In this document: positions 17,778 through 26,705 of the stretch, piece after piece | Layout of the letters: the number at the start of each line of letters is the position of its first letter | How positions within the stretch are numbered: position 1 is the stretch's first letter | Origin: Parahalioglobus pacificus | GTDB taxonomy: Bacteria > Pseudomonadota > Gammaproteobacteria > Pseudomonadales > Halieaceae | Direction of reading: 5' to 3' | DNA length: 64,000 nucleotides | Assembly (NCBI RefSeq): GCF_014652275.1 | Contig: NZ_BMYM01000001.1 | Span: forward strand, 124,001 to 188,000 | The notes under the pieces: generated by a model | Told to the model about the DNA's origin: nothing | Database searches by the model: none | What the model saw: only the letters and a program-made list of their open reading frames with translations | Translations under genes and position numbers: made by a program

Positions 17778-18401
17778 TCAGTCCTCATCCCCATAAGTCG
17801 CCTGATAGACCTCAGTGAGCAGCTCCCCGTTGAATGACCAGCGAGGCCCAGGTCTCACATCGTAGTCGTTGTTGAGGAGCTTTCGCGTAACTGCCGTCAG
17901 GTTAGTGACCTCGCCCTCATGGAGTACGTTGCGATTACTACAAACCTCTACGGTAGATACGTTGTCCTCAAAGTTGAGCGTGCTGCCGTCAGGTATCCCC
18001 ATCTCGTGGAAGTCCATCCTCGGACGACGTTGTTTCTTGACCTTCTCCGCCGAAGCCTTTTCAGACGAGGTTACACCCTTGTTCAGATCTGCCGCGATCT
18101 CAGGGGTAACGTCCTCAAGCTTCAGGAGTTTTAGGACGGCGATAGCCTGCTCGGCTTCGATCTCGAAGAACTCCCGTTTGGGATTGATTCGATAGGGGCC
18201 GAATGCAGTGTGGAGCGCTGACTCCACCTTCTGGCAGTCGTCCACCATGGCTGCGTATTCGCAGTCGAAGGGGAGGGGAACGCCGGTGCTGTAGAGCTGG
18301 CTCATCCGATCCTCGACGCCCTTCTGGGTGGTTCTCCCAATCTTGAGGATGCCGGGCATAGCCGCATTGCTCAAAACGTAGACTATCTCATTACTTTCCA
18401 T
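17778..18401 (-). CDS. GIY-YIG (T5orf172-type) protein with RAMA-like domain
   Basis: 207 residues. The N-terminal 100 residues match the T5orf172 branch of the GIY-YIG superfamily: IVYVLSNAAMPGILKIGRTTQ, then the MSQLY and PFDCEYAAMVDD strands, ESALHTAF, and KREFFEIE with the catalytic-type Glu. The C-terminal 80 residues (MDFHEMGIPDGSTLNFEDN to WSFNGELLTEVYQATYG) resemble a RAMA domain, associated with restriction and DNA-modification proteins. ATG at 18401 with GAGGAG upstream; the extension to 18527 has none. T5orf172 proteins occur in phages and islands and may be nucleases. Nearby genes are a truncated ORF and a phage relic. Confidence 0.75.
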   Translation of the reverse strand: MESNEIVYVLSNAAMPGILKIGRTTQKGVEDRMSQLYSTGVPLPFDCEYAAMVDDCQKVESALHTAFGPYRINPKREFFEIEAEQAIAVLKLLKLEDVTPEIAADLNKGVTSSEKASAEKVKKQRRPRMDFHEMGIPDGSTLNFEDNVSTVEVCSNRNVLHEGEVTNLTAVTRKLLNNDYDVRPGPRWSFNGELLTEVYQATYGDED

Positions 18402-18418
18402 CACAGACTCCTCGTGGG

Positions 18419-18645
18419 CTACATCCATATCGCCCTGGCTCGCTCCAAGTATGCCGTTACTGACCCCCGCTCGACTACCTTCTGGAAAGTCGGGACATAC
18501 CGCTCTCGCCGCTCTTCGTATTCGCACACGCGGGGTATCTGCTCCCGAGGCACAACAACGGGGTGCTCCAGCTCATAGTCCGGTGAAAACACCAGAAACG
18601 CCACCTGATCGAAGGGGGTATCTTTAGGTATCCAGTTGAATCGGG
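18419..18645 (-). pseudogene. C-terminal fragment of an unknown gene at a junction
   Basis: The minus frame runs without a credible start from the phage relic border: RFNWIPKDTPFDQ, then VAFLVFSPDYELEHPVVVPR and EYEERRERYVPTFQKVVERG, to a stop at 18419, 17 bp before the GIY-YIG gene. The protein-like character begins close to where the plus-strand phage homology begins (about 18640). This looks like the tail of a longer gene, cut when the phage sequence arrived or was rearranged. A GTG at 18604 could start a 61-residue remnant. Confidence 0.5.
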
Positions 18646-19493
18646 GCGGTCGGAACCGCCGAAGATATGCGCGACTATGCCGACTTGCTGGATCAGGCCG
18701 GTAATGCGCTCGCCAATATCTATATGAAGAAAACCGGGCTCTCTCTTGAGGAGGTAACCGCCTTGCTATCCGCCGAAACGTGGATGGATGGGCCTGAGTG
18801 CGTCCAAAAGGGATTCGCCGATAAGTTGGCCGAGCCGGTCAAAATGGCGGCGACCCTAAACCCGGCAATGTTCGACGTTTACGCCGCTCTCCCTGCCAAA
18901 GCCAAAAAACTGATCCGGAAGATCGAGCCGACAGCGGAGGCGAAACAAGTCGAAGCTGTGCTAGCCGCGAAAAAGCACCGTGAGGAGATCGACCTGCTCG
19001 TCGGCGACTTCGCGGACAACGAATATGTAGCCCCGCTTATCGCGAGTGGCGAAATTTACAAACTGACGCCTGAACAGGCCGGAGATTTTATTTTGGACGC
19101 AATTGGCAAAAACTGTGCCCCCTCAGCCCCTCAGCCCCTCAGCCCCTCAGCCCCTCAGCCCCTCAGCCCCTCAGCCCCTCAGCCCCTCAGCCCCTCAGCC
19201 CCTCAGCCCCTCCCAGCCACGCTATTCATGCCGGTAACGGCGCGATTGTTCGCGATGTAATGCAAGACGCCCTACAGGCGCGCGCGGGCGTTGCCGCACT
19301 GCAAGATAGGACAAACCCCTATCAGCAGTCGACTTTGCTCGAGATGGCGAAAGCATCGCTCACACAAAACGGCATGGGTATAGCCACTCTGGCACCCATG
19401 CAAGCGATCTCAGCCGCGTTTAGCCACGCGTCGGGCGACTTCTCCGCCGTATTGGGTAACGTCGCCGAGAACATTATGAATGCTCAAAAATAA
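18644..19493 (+). pseudogene. Phage ClpP-type head protease / capsid fusion relic
   Basis: The frame AVGTAEDMRDYADLLDQAGN then ANIYMKKTGLSLEEVTALLSAETWMDG and GFADKL matches the C-terminal half of ClpP-like phage head-maturation proteases; the catalytic Ser/His part is missing. After a linker and an 8-bp repeat tract, a second frame (ALQARAGVAALQDRTNPYQQ, LEMAKASLTQ, ENIMNAQK) matches the start of the capsid segment often fused to such proteases, then stops. The gene is truncated at both ends and the halves are out of frame. No other phage structural gene is seen nearby. Confidence 0.75.
19123..19210. repeat. Eleven perfect tandem copies of an 8-bp unit
   Basis: TCAGCCCC repeated 11 times without a mismatch, encoding the octapeptide SAPQPLSP in the present frame. 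Because the unit is 8 bp, each gain or loss shifts the reading frame. Loss of one unit, or gain of two, would join the protease-like frame to the capsid-like frame that starts within 19212-19262, which contains no stop. Confidence 0.95.
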
Positions 19494-19854
19494 CGGTACG
19501 TTAATTCGCGCAAAAGTATTTTGATCGCCTCTAGAATGCAGGGGGTGCTGGAATTTATATCTAATAAAAATGCCTTACAGTATCAAGTGTGGGGCTTTTT
19601 TTGGGCCCGAAGTTGTTGGTCTAAGTAGGAGGAAATTTTTCCCCCGATTTGACTCGTATAAGTCGTGGGATCAATTTAAACCGATTACGTTTTGTAAAAG
19701 GAAACTCAACTTCTAAAAATATTATCACGCCTTTGATGAAGCCCAAATCGCCCGCAAGAATCGCCGGCTGGTGAAAAGCGGCTACGAGGTAAACCAGGCG
19801 AAAGAGTAGTCTGACAGTGGCCGCCAACGTGGACCAGACCGTGCAAAACCTGTC
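19494..19854. other. Intergenic phage-edge debris
   Basis: About 360 bp between the phage relic and the convergent protease gene. Short protein-like snatches occur (for example ARKNRRLVKSGYEVNQAKE near 19747-19809 on the plus strand) but none has a start, a signal or a recognisable family. No RNA gene seen. Confidence 0.4.
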
Positions 19855-21570
19855 CTACAAATTCATCTCAGCGAAAAACGAATCCGCCGGAATCGATGAG
19901 GCCGGTAGCTGCGCGAAGTAGCGGAATACATCGTTGAACCACATTATGAAGCGATCCGCGTGCTTACCGCTGCCGATGGGATACTGGCGCATCTTCCAGC
20001 GATTATTGATGCCGCGGTTTTCATAGACCCCCCCCGCATTATAGGCGCAGGCCACTTTGGGAGGATCATAGCGGGTAATAAACTGCTGCCGCTTGATGTA
20101 GGCCGTGCCGGCCCGGATAGAATTCTGCGGCTGTAGCAGCCAGGATCGATCAATGGCGGTATCACCCAGCGCCTCGCGCGCCGTGCTGATCAGGGTTTGC
20201 AACATGCCCGCCGATACCCGAGACGGTGTCTCCCGGTCGTTCACGTAGCCTGGCTCCTCGCGGGTGGCCGCCGGATTGCCACCGGACTCCGTGCAGAGGC
20301 AGGCGATAATCAGCTCCGCCGGCACCGAAAACTCCCGTGCCGCCTGCCGGATAGCGGGCCCGAACTGCTGCCACACCCTTGGAACGGTCTGCAGTGCGCC
20401 GGGAGTACCGTTCACTGCGCCCTCCACTTCGAGGCCTGATGCTGTTAAACGCCAGGGCACCGAACCGAACACGCTGTGCAGGCCCGTTAATGCCGCCGTT
20501 GCGTAGGTGCCGTCTGCCACTGGCGCAGGCGCCACCGGCGGCGTTGCCGCCGGAGCCGCGCCGTGCGCGCCATCGCGACTGGCCAGGTCAACCTGAAAGT
20601 AGTCGAATATCGGCCGAATCGGCGAGAAGATGCTGCGTTGGCTCGAACCGCCAATGTGCAGGCCGATTACCTGGCGCCGCTCGTTCAGAATCGCCGCACC
20701 GCTGTCACCTGGGTCGCCATAGGGCGAACACAGCACCTGTGCTCCGAACCGGTAGCGCCAGCGTGCCCCGCCCGGGCCAGAGTGCACCAATTCGGTATAG
20801 AAGTCGGTATCCATGATCACGCCACTATCGAGCTCTGACGTGCGGCCGTGCAAGAGCACAAAGCCGTCTTCATTAATCTGGTCGGTCCAACCACTCGGCT
20901 CGCCAATCATCGGCAACTCGCTGTACCAGTCAATGCCCGGTTTCAGTTCGGCCAGCGCAGCGTCCGCGATATTGGGGTAACCCACGGCGTCGTTGAATAA
21001 TGGGAAGGAATACAGGTAGTGAGCCACGTTGTAATAATCGCTGGCGCCGCCATCGTCGGGCGCAGGATGCCGGATAGCTGTAGAGCGATCATCCGGATCC
21101 AGCGGGGCAAGCACGTGATGACAGCTCAACAGGTAACGCTCTGGCCCATTATCCCGCGGCTGCACGACCATACCCAGGGTGCCCGCCGAACGCGTTTTAT
21201 GGGCGACGCTGGCGCCGGGATAGACCGGGCCGGCGTGCAATCGAAGCTGGCCGATCTCCTCAACATCGACAGGAATCTGCCCACCACCACTCAGGGCGGG
21301 TAGTTCCACCGGTGCCGGATCACGCAGCCGACTCTTGCTACGCTTGGACGCCACATACACCTTCAGGCAAGGCACGCCCGTATTTCGGTTAGCCGAGCGC
21401 TTATAGCCAATGCCCAGGCCCTGTATACCCTTGTAGCGCAGCCAAGTTCGGGATTGCTGTTGCAACTCTGCCGCCTGGGGTTGCAGCTTCTTCGATATCG
21501 TACTCGCTGCACCGCCCTGCGTGACCGCCCCCAATAGCTGAGCTATGGGGCGTTTGTCTCGCGCCTTCAT
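19855..21570 (-). CDS. Trypsin-like protease fused to lytic transglycosylase domain
   Basis: 571 residues in two catalytic modules. Residues about 125-330 form a chymotrypsin-fold protease: His151/152 in LLSCHHVLAP, Asp203 in NIADAALAEL and Ser290 in GDPGDSGAA. After a Pro/Ala linker (about 338-352), residues about 400-550 form an SLT/goose-lysozyme-like domain: catalytic Glu428 in CTESGGNP, GMLQT at 455-459 and AYNAGG at 509-514. No signal peptide is visible, which is odd for a peptidoglycan enzyme. The start overlaps the upstream lipoprotein stop (ATGA), so the two are translationally coupled. Role in cell-wall attack, remodelling or phage-like lysis is inference. Confidence 0.75.
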   Translation of the reverse strand: MKARDKRPIAQLLGAVTQGGAASTISKKLQPQAAELQQQSRTWLRYKGIQGLGIGYKRSANRNTGVPCLKVYVASKRSKSRLRDPAPVELPALSGGGQIPVDVEEIGQLRLHAGPVYPGASVAHKTRSAGTLGMVVQPRDNGPERYLLSCHHVLAPLDPDDRSTAIRHPAPDDGGASDYYNVAHYLYSFPLFNDAVGYPNIADAALAELKPGIDWYSELPMIGEPSGWTDQINEDGFVLLHGRTSELDSGVIMDTDFYTELVHSGPGGARWRYRFGAQVLCSPYGDPGDSGAAILNERRQVIGLHIGGSSQRSIFSPIRPIFDYFQVDLASRDGAHGAAPAATPPVAPAPVADGTYATAALTGLHSVFGSVPWRLTASGLEVEGAVNGTPGALQTVPRVWQQFGPAIRQAAREFSVPAELIIACLCTESGGNPAATREEPGYVNDRETPSRVSAGMLQTLISTAREALGDTAIDRSWLLQPQNSIRAGTAYIKRQQFITRYDPPKVACAYNAGGVYENRGINNRWKMRQYPIGSGKHADRFIMWFNDVFRYFAQLPASSIPADSFFAEMNL

Positions 21571-23288
21571 TCTGGCGGCGCCAACACCGCGTCTATGTCT
21601 TCCTGGGCGACTGGATCGGTCTCGGGCTTGCGCTTGGGAGCATCGCCACTGGCGCGAAACGTTAGCAGCGCTTTGCGGGTGCTGGGGCCATAGAAACCGT
21701 CATTACACAAATTCGTTTTCTGGTCACCGTCAGGCAACTTGCCTTTCAACGTCACCTGCAGGATCAGCGTCTTGCCGGCGTCAGTGCACAGCCCTTCTTC
21801 AGCGGTGCTGAGCTTTACAGTCGAGGGAAAACGGCCTTTGCACTTATCTAGGGTCACTTCCCCCGGCATACCGCCAGCCTTGTTCGCTGTGCATTCGGCC
21901 TGCTCTGCACCGGGCGTGGTATCGCCACCTGAACCCTTGGCTTTTGCATCAACCACAACCTGAACCACGCCACTGTTACCAGAGGCATCGCTTACAGTTA
22001 TCAAATACCGGCCCGCAGCGCCCGCTTTCGGCTTAACCTGCAGGCTCCTGCCAAAGGCAGGTACTTGTTTAATACCCAGGGCCGATTCATCCGCGGAGTA
22101 CATGTAGCTGCCCGCACCGCCGGATATCTGCACGGAAAGCACATTAGCGTCTTCACTGCCAAAGGTAAGTTCCGCTGGATTTACCGAGATAGCTTGCTTC
22201 ACGCCAGTTAAATCCACTCCGCACTCCTCGGCGGCTTCCTCAGGCAACTTTGGGGTGAGCATGCCGATATCGATTTCAACCCGCGCCAAGCTGTTCTGCA
22301 GCTCAGTAGCGGCGGTGCGAAGAGCGTCGGTTTTCGCGACTATCTCGGCGGAGGGTGCATCGTCTCTCGATTTAGCCGACTGCGCTTCAATAACCTCTTG
22401 CGTATCCTCCGGGGCCGGGCTGTAGCCGTAGCCACCAAAGTCTTCCAGCAAGCCGCCATACATGCCCAACATACTGCTAAGCGCTCCAGGCAGGGTGGCC
22501 AATGATTGCACTGTAGAGTTGAGGCCAAGGTTTACCGAGGCATTGATACTGTGAACGGAGGCTACCAGTGCATACGGCGCTTGCTTGTGTGTTTTAAGTA
22601 GCGCTGTTCCTGTTTTCACCGAGGTCTCTGCCCGCTCCAGCAACTCCCGGGTAGACTGCACGAGTAACAGAGCGCTCGCAGAACCTCCAACCTTACCTGC
22701 AGCATCAAGGTGCCCACTCAACTCACTCAATTTTCCGCGTGTGTTGTTCATATCAGCGCGCAGCTTCACCAGGTGGCTTTCAACGCCTGCTAAATCCCCC
22801 GCGGTCTTGAACGGCGTAGCCACATCCACCGCACACTGCAAGGCCTTGGCGCCCAGGCCATAGATTTGTGCGCGCTGAGGTTGAGAGAGCCATTGCGACA
22901 TAGCAACCAAGGCGGCAGTGCCTAAGGCAAAGTCAGTAACCTTTGTTGTTGAGCCGTCGTTGATGGCGATGCCGGCAGTGTAGGCGGTAAGCGCAATCAG
23001 GCTCGCGCCGCCGAGGGAGCTCAGCATGGCTTGATCGCCCATCGCGCCGAAATAGGCCGATTCCACTGCGCGAGCACAATTCATGGCATCCTGCATATCG
23101 CCAGGATCAAGCGCGCAGGGATAGATCGTAGCAGCCGACTCACCCCGGGTGCGATCGGCCGCAATAGTTTCAACCATGCTGACATCCATCGGATCCACGT
23201 AGGGATCAAACAGGGAGCAGCTTGCAAGAAAACACACACAGAGCAGAACAAAACCGGCACATCGTGCAAGGCGAAAAATCGAATCCAC
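21567..23288 (-). CDS. Lipoprotein with C-terminal peptidoglycan-binding-like motif
   Basis: 573 residues from a GTG start preceded by GGGGG. A lipoprotein signal ends at the LASC lipobox (Cys24). Then come a hydrophobic pair of segments (about 100-150), a long alpha-helical middle with coiled-coil character (ESHLVKLRADMNNTRGKLSE, LVQSTRELLERAETSVKT), a beta-rich cadherin/Ig-like section (GGAGSYMYSADESALGIKQ, YLITVSDASGNSGVVQVVV), and near the end LCNDGFYGPSTRKALLTF, which fits a PG_binding_1 repeat. The gene overlaps the start of the protease/transglycosylase gene by four bases. The pair plausibly form an envelope-tethered module. The family as a whole is not recognised. Confidence 0.65.
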   Translation of the reverse strand: MDSIFRLARCAGFVLLCVCFLASCSLFDPYVDPMDVSMVETIAADRTRGESAATIYPCALDPGDMQDAMNCARAVESAYFGAMGDQAMLSSLGGASLIALTAYTAGIAINDGSTTKVTDFALGTAALVAMSQWLSQPQRAQIYGLGAKALQCAVDVATPFKTAGDLAGVESHLVKLRADMNNTRGKLSELSGHLDAAGKVGGSASALLLVQSTRELLERAETSVKTGTALLKTHKQAPYALVASVHSINASVNLGLNSTVQSLATLPGALSSMLGMYGGLLEDFGGYGYSPAPEDTQEVIEAQSAKSRDDAPSAEIVAKTDALRTAATELQNSLARVEIDIGMLTPKLPEEAAEECGVDLTGVKQAISVNPAELTFGSEDANVLSVQISGGAGSYMYSADESALGIKQVPAFGRSLQVKPKAGAAGRYLITVSDASGNSGVVQVVVDAKAKGSGGDTTPGAEQAECTANKAGGMPGEVTLDKCKGRFPSTVKLSTAEEGLCTDAGKTLILQVTLKGKLPDGDQKTNLCNDGFYGPSTRKALLTFRASGDAPKRKPETDPVAQEDIDAVLAPPE

Positions 23289-23525
23289 AACAAACCCCCT
23301 TTTATTGTTGATAAGGCAGCATTCATGAAAAAACGATCCCGAATTTGTGAGCCGGTGCCGAATGCCCTTCAAACCAACATAGACCATATTTTGAGAATGC
23401 CGCAACTTCTATGCCACACAAGCGGCTCACAACAACAGGCTCACGAATAAATGGCCGAACTCATGCGTGAAGTTATATTCTATTCAACTAGTTCTTGAGC
23501 TTATCGATAAGAGGAAGGGCGTCGC

Positions 23526-23957
23526 GTGTCTATCGATACATATCTTCGCGAGACACTGAGAGAGAAGCTACTGGACGTGATGCTGTCTGCAGCTGTGTCT
23601 GTTGTTGTGAACGGCGCCTGAAACTATCTCGTTTCCATCCTGCCGGCCGATCTGGAACAGGGCAGCCACCGGCGTTTGATCGATTGGGGTGCTGTGCTAC
23701 TCACCTCCCTGATCGTGCTATATATTTTCGTTACCAACACTTGGAAACGCTGGTGCCTGAGGAGGGACTCAATTGCGAGATGCGGACGCAATACACGAAG
23801 AATAAGCGATCTAACTCTCCGTTATATCCGGAAGCTAAATAGAGCTCTGCTTTGTTCCACGAGAATACGAACGATCAATCGATTGAATGCGTCAAGGAAT
23901 TCACGGGATGTCACTCAGGCACGCCGAATTTATCATCGTACCTGTGCGAGCGGGTGA
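23526..23957 (+). pseudogene. Small membrane protein gene with internal TGA
   Basis: GTG start behind GAGGAAGGG. The frame reads SIDTYLRETLREKLLDVMLS and SVVVNGA, then TGA at 23619-23621, then continues in the same frame with NYLVSILPADLEQGSHRRLI, a hydrophobic helix (WGAVLLTSLIVLYIFV) and a basic tail. TGG to TGA is a single change. Alternatively it is two short genes. A 12-bp palindrome CTTATCGATAAG lies just upstream (23500-23511). The tail overlaps the next gene by about 50 bp. Family not recognised. Confidence 0.4.
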
Positions 23958-24144
23958 TAAATGTGCGCGGATACAGCTAGGCATGTTTGCAACGGTGACA
24001 AGTATGTATGATGTGACTAAGAATGAGGGCACGTTTGCATTGATATTTTTACGCGAAGCGATCTGTCGCACAGCCCGCCTACTGAAGTTTTACGGTATTC
24101 AAAGGCCAGTCAGTCCGCCGGACGAGCGGGCCAAAGCCCTATGA
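23908..24144 (+). CDS. Small unknown protein coupled to following gene
   Basis: 78 residues: SLRHAEFIIVPVRAGDKCAR, then GMFATVTSMYDVTKNEGTFA and a basic second half (LREAICRTARLLKFYG). ATG has AAGGA about nine bases upstream. Its stop overlaps the ATG of the 368-residue gene (ATGA), which is good evidence that both are translated. No family recognised. Confidence 0.5.
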   Translation: MSLRHAEFIIVPVRAGDKCARIQLGMFATVTSMYDVTKNEGTFALIFLREAICRTARLLKFYGIQRPVSPPDERAKAL

Positions 24145-25247
24145 GATTTACCCTCGAACCCAGCCGTTGGTACGCCATGGAGCTCTTTGGCGATGAGTTT
24201 GGTCGCGACGTACGGCAATGCAGCCTTATAGAAGTAGTGGCAGTGAATCCTTTTGGTGGGGGAAAGCGTCAAGTTGAGCTTCGGCTTAATGCCGCCAATT
24301 ACGCGGCTGTGGTTAGAGAAAAAGCTTACGTTATCGAAACCTTTGAGCGCTCTAAGCACTATCTGCTGGGACGAATAAAAGGCGAGAATCGACAGATACT
24401 GCTGCATGGCCTCACCGAAAAGTGGCTAAGGCAACACTTCAAACTTGACCACGCGCAAGACTCACATCGAGTATCGATCGAAAGTTCTAAGGAAGAAGCA
24501 ATTAGCTCGGTTACGTTCGATCATCACTCTGATGAAGATGACACTACTGGGTTTGTGCAGTTCCATTGGGATAGAGACGTACTGTCTGCTCATCGTTTGC
24601 CTGATGTTGGTTATCCAGTTCCACTGGCGTCCTTTCAGGACATAATTTCTGGGAGCGTTGAAGCTGATTTCGCACACTTACTGTACTGGCTGCAAATCTA
24701 CACCTCAGAAGAGGAAGTTGATTGGCTCGCTTACTGTGAAGCGATGCGTCGCCTGACAGAACTTGTGACAACACAACCCGCACAAGAAATCATGACGGTA
24801 CAGACCGACGACTGGTGGTTAGAGGTAGGACCAGTGGATCTCTCAAAAGGCATCGTTACTGTGCAGCGGCAAGAGAGGCTAGTCGCTGCGTTGCAGCCCC
24901 GGGAAGATGGGCGGCTTAGGGTCGCAGTTTATTCTCCATTGGACGGGAGAGCCATCGACTTGCTCGCAGGCATGGGAGTTCGCCCTAGCGACGATGGTAG
25001 CGTCTGTATGCGACGCAACAACTGGGAATATGCTCTTGATGGATCAGCAGGTATGGGGCAAGTGTACGCAAGCGAAGCAGGCAGGTGTTACCTCTCCTTG
25101 TGGGAGTTCGGATTAGGTGTGTCCAGTGACGGATCACTGATCGATGAATGGCATGTCCAGCGCAATCTACCCCCTATCAGCCAGAATTATGTTGTAAAAC
25201 AAATGGGAGTCTACGCACTTCTGAAGCTAGCCTATGAATCATCTTGA
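24141..25247 (+). CDS. Unknown 368-residue protein
   Basis: Soluble, acidic, beta-rich protein with no signal peptide or membrane segment. Notable stretches are MRFTLEPSRWYAMELFGDEF at the start, a region with EAISSVTFDHHSDEDDTTGF near residue 120, and DDWWLEVGPVDLSKG near residue 230. I do not recognise a family. It has a four-base overlap with the small gene before it and sits in an accessory stretch of mostly unknown genes. Confidence 0.6.
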   Translation: MRFTLEPSRWYAMELFGDEFGRDVRQCSLIEVVAVNPFGGGKRQVELRLNAANYAAVVREKAYVIETFERSKHYLLGRIKGENRQILLHGLTEKWLRQHFKLDHAQDSHRVSIESSKEEAISSVTFDHHSDEDDTTGFVQFHWDRDVLSAHRLPDVGYPVPLASFQDIISGSVEADFAHLLYWLQIYTSEEEVDWLAYCEAMRRLTELVTTQPAQEIMTVQTDDWWLEVGPVDLSKGIVTVQRQERLVAALQPREDGRLRVAVYSPLDGRAIDLLAGMGVRPSDDGSVCMRRNNWEYALDGSAGMGQVYASEAGRCYLSLWEFGLGVSSDGSLIDEWHVQRNLPPISQNYVVKQMGVYALLKLAYESS

Positions 25248-25506
25248 TTGAGACAGGCGCGGTTCTTGAGAATTTTAGGCTCTAGCTTTCATCATCAGCG
25301 ATATTGACTCTATCTCAAACGGGGCCATACAAATTGCCCACAGCGACCTCTCGTTTAGAAAGTGTGACTTTCGTCGCGTCGTGGATTTTTCACGTGACAA
25401 TGGAATGATCTAGCTATCCTCTTTGGCGAAAAATCGCATATAGCCTTGTTGCATTTTGAGAATATACGAATAATCGAGACTAGCGATGCTGCATGGAAGC
25501 TGCAAT

Positions 25507-26163
25507 ATGTCGATAACGTATGCCGAGTTAAAGGCCCGCCAACGAGCAGAACGTGATAACCACTCTGATGGTCTCGCTTTGCGTGTACATAGAGCTCTTA
25601 GTTGGCTAGACAGGGCAGAGCAGTGCAAAGATGTGGACGGTCGTACACTCTTCTTGTGGGTGGCACTAAACGCGGCCTATGCCAATGAGATCTCTGGTGG
25701 GGAAAGGCCCAATGAGAAGCAGGCGTTCACTAAGTTTCTTGAGAAGTTAGTGCAGCTGGATTCCGGTGATGTGCTGTATGAGCTTATCTGGTCTGAGTTC
25801 TCTAGTTCAATTCGAGCGTTATTGAATAACAAGTTTGTATTCGAGCCCTTCTGGGAGTATCAGCGCGGTAACATATCTGAGGAGCGATGGAAGACGAGCT
25901 TTGATTCGGCCAAAGTTGCGGCTAATCATGCACTTGCAGAGCACAGAACGGCTGACGCGCTTTCCATCGCCCTGTCCCGAATGTACACCCTACGTAACCA
26001 ACTCGTCCACGGTGGCGCAACGTGGAATTCAAAGGTGAATCGTGAGCAACTGCGTGATTGCAGCGCCTTTCTGGGCAAGCTTGTACCTCATGTCATCAAG
26101 CTGATGCTGGATAACCCTAATACACTGTGGGGAGACGCCATATATCCCGTTGTTGAATCGTGA
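25507..26163 (+). CDS. HEPN-like (Apea-type) protein
   Basis: 218 residues, almost all helical. The C-terminal part has LSRMYTLRNQLVHGGATW, an Rx4-6H-type motif characteristic of HEPN RNases, and the WVALNAAYANE helix of Apea-like HEPN proteins. ATG at 25507 with GGAAG upstream. HEPN proteins of this type are frequent in defence islands and toxin-antitoxin systems; no obvious nucleotidyltransferase partner is adjacent. Whether it is an active RNase cannot be told here. Confidence 0.7.
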   Translation: MSITYAELKARQRAERDNHSDGLALRVHRALSWLDRAEQCKDVDGRTLFLWVALNAAYANEISGGERPNEKQAFTKFLEKLVQLDSGDVLYELIWSEFSSSIRALLNNKFVFEPFWEYQRGNISEERWKTSFDSAKVAANHALAEHRTADALSIALSRMYTLRNQLVHGGATWNSKVNREQLRDCSAFLGKLVPHVIKLMLDNPNTLWGDAIYPVVES

Positions 26164-26177
26164 CCTGCATGAAAACA

Positions 26178-26208
26178 GTACATGTACATGTATACAAGCT
26201 ATACATGT
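26178..26208. repeat. Overlapping palindromes before the NPYG gene
   Basis: GTACATGTAC (26178-26187) is a perfect 10-bp palindrome. Overlapping it, ACATGTATA-CAAGC-TATACATGT (26186-26208) is a perfect 9-5-9 inverted repeat. They sit between the HEPN gene stop and the NPYG-repeat gene start at 26263. No T-tract follows, so a binding site is more likely than a terminator. Confidence 0.55.
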
Positions 26209-26262
26209 GCGCGCGGCTAAGTACCATGAGCGCCTATCAGCCTTTCTAATAGGATTCACAGT

Positions 26263-26703
26263 ATGACGCGTATAACCGTGACTATCGTTGCCCTGTGCTC
26301 TCTCTCTTTTCCCGCCGCTGCGGATAAGTATCTGGGTAACTACAGCGCAAATAAGTTCAACCCCAGCTCTACGTCCAACCCCTACGGTGCAGGTAGCCGC
26401 TACAACGCGAACAGTATTAACAACCCGTATGGCAGGTACGGGAGCCACTACAGCTCAAAGTCAGCCAACAACCCCTACGCTACCGATGCTCCCAAGCTTT
26501 ATGACAATCAGGGTAACTACCGGGGTAAGTTAAGCAACAACCCCTATGATCCAGAGTCAGTGTCAAATCCTTATGGGCGTTACGGCAGCCGCTACTCACA
26601 AGATTCCATAAATAATCCCTATGGGGCTGGAAGCCGCTATCGCAACGACAGTCCGAACAACCCTTACGGTGAAGGGCTGGAAATTTCCGGAGACGATGAC
26701 TAG
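26263..26703 (+). CDS. Secreted NPYG-repeat protein
   Basis: 146 residues: a signal peptide (about 1-21, ending PAAA), then repeated units of the form NxNSxNNPYGxYGSxYS. NPYG/NPYA/NPYD occurs eight times. Low in hydrophobic residues, rich in Asn, Tyr, Gly and Ser, with an acidic end. Similar small repeat proteins are widespread in proteobacteria without known function. Translation may be coupled to the HD gene, whose start follows two bases after this stop. Confidence 0.75.
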   Translation: MTRITVTIVALCSLSFPAAADKYLGNYSANKFNPSSTSNPYGAGSRYNANSINNPYGRYGSHYSSKSANNPYATDAPKLYDNQGNYRGKLSNNPYDPESVSNPYGRYGSRYSQDSINNPYGAGSRYRNDSPNNPYGEGLEISGDDD

Positions 26704-26705
26704 GA

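Noticed and set aside
19118-19213. Short regular repeats as a possible CRISPR array
   Set aside because: The 8-bp units are contiguous, with no spacers, and lie inside a reading frame; no cas genes nearby.
23495-23842. 115-codon plus-strand frame overlapping the TGA-interrupted gene
   Set aside because: Arg/Cys-rich shadow; the frame beginning at 23526 has the better start signal and a real membrane helix.
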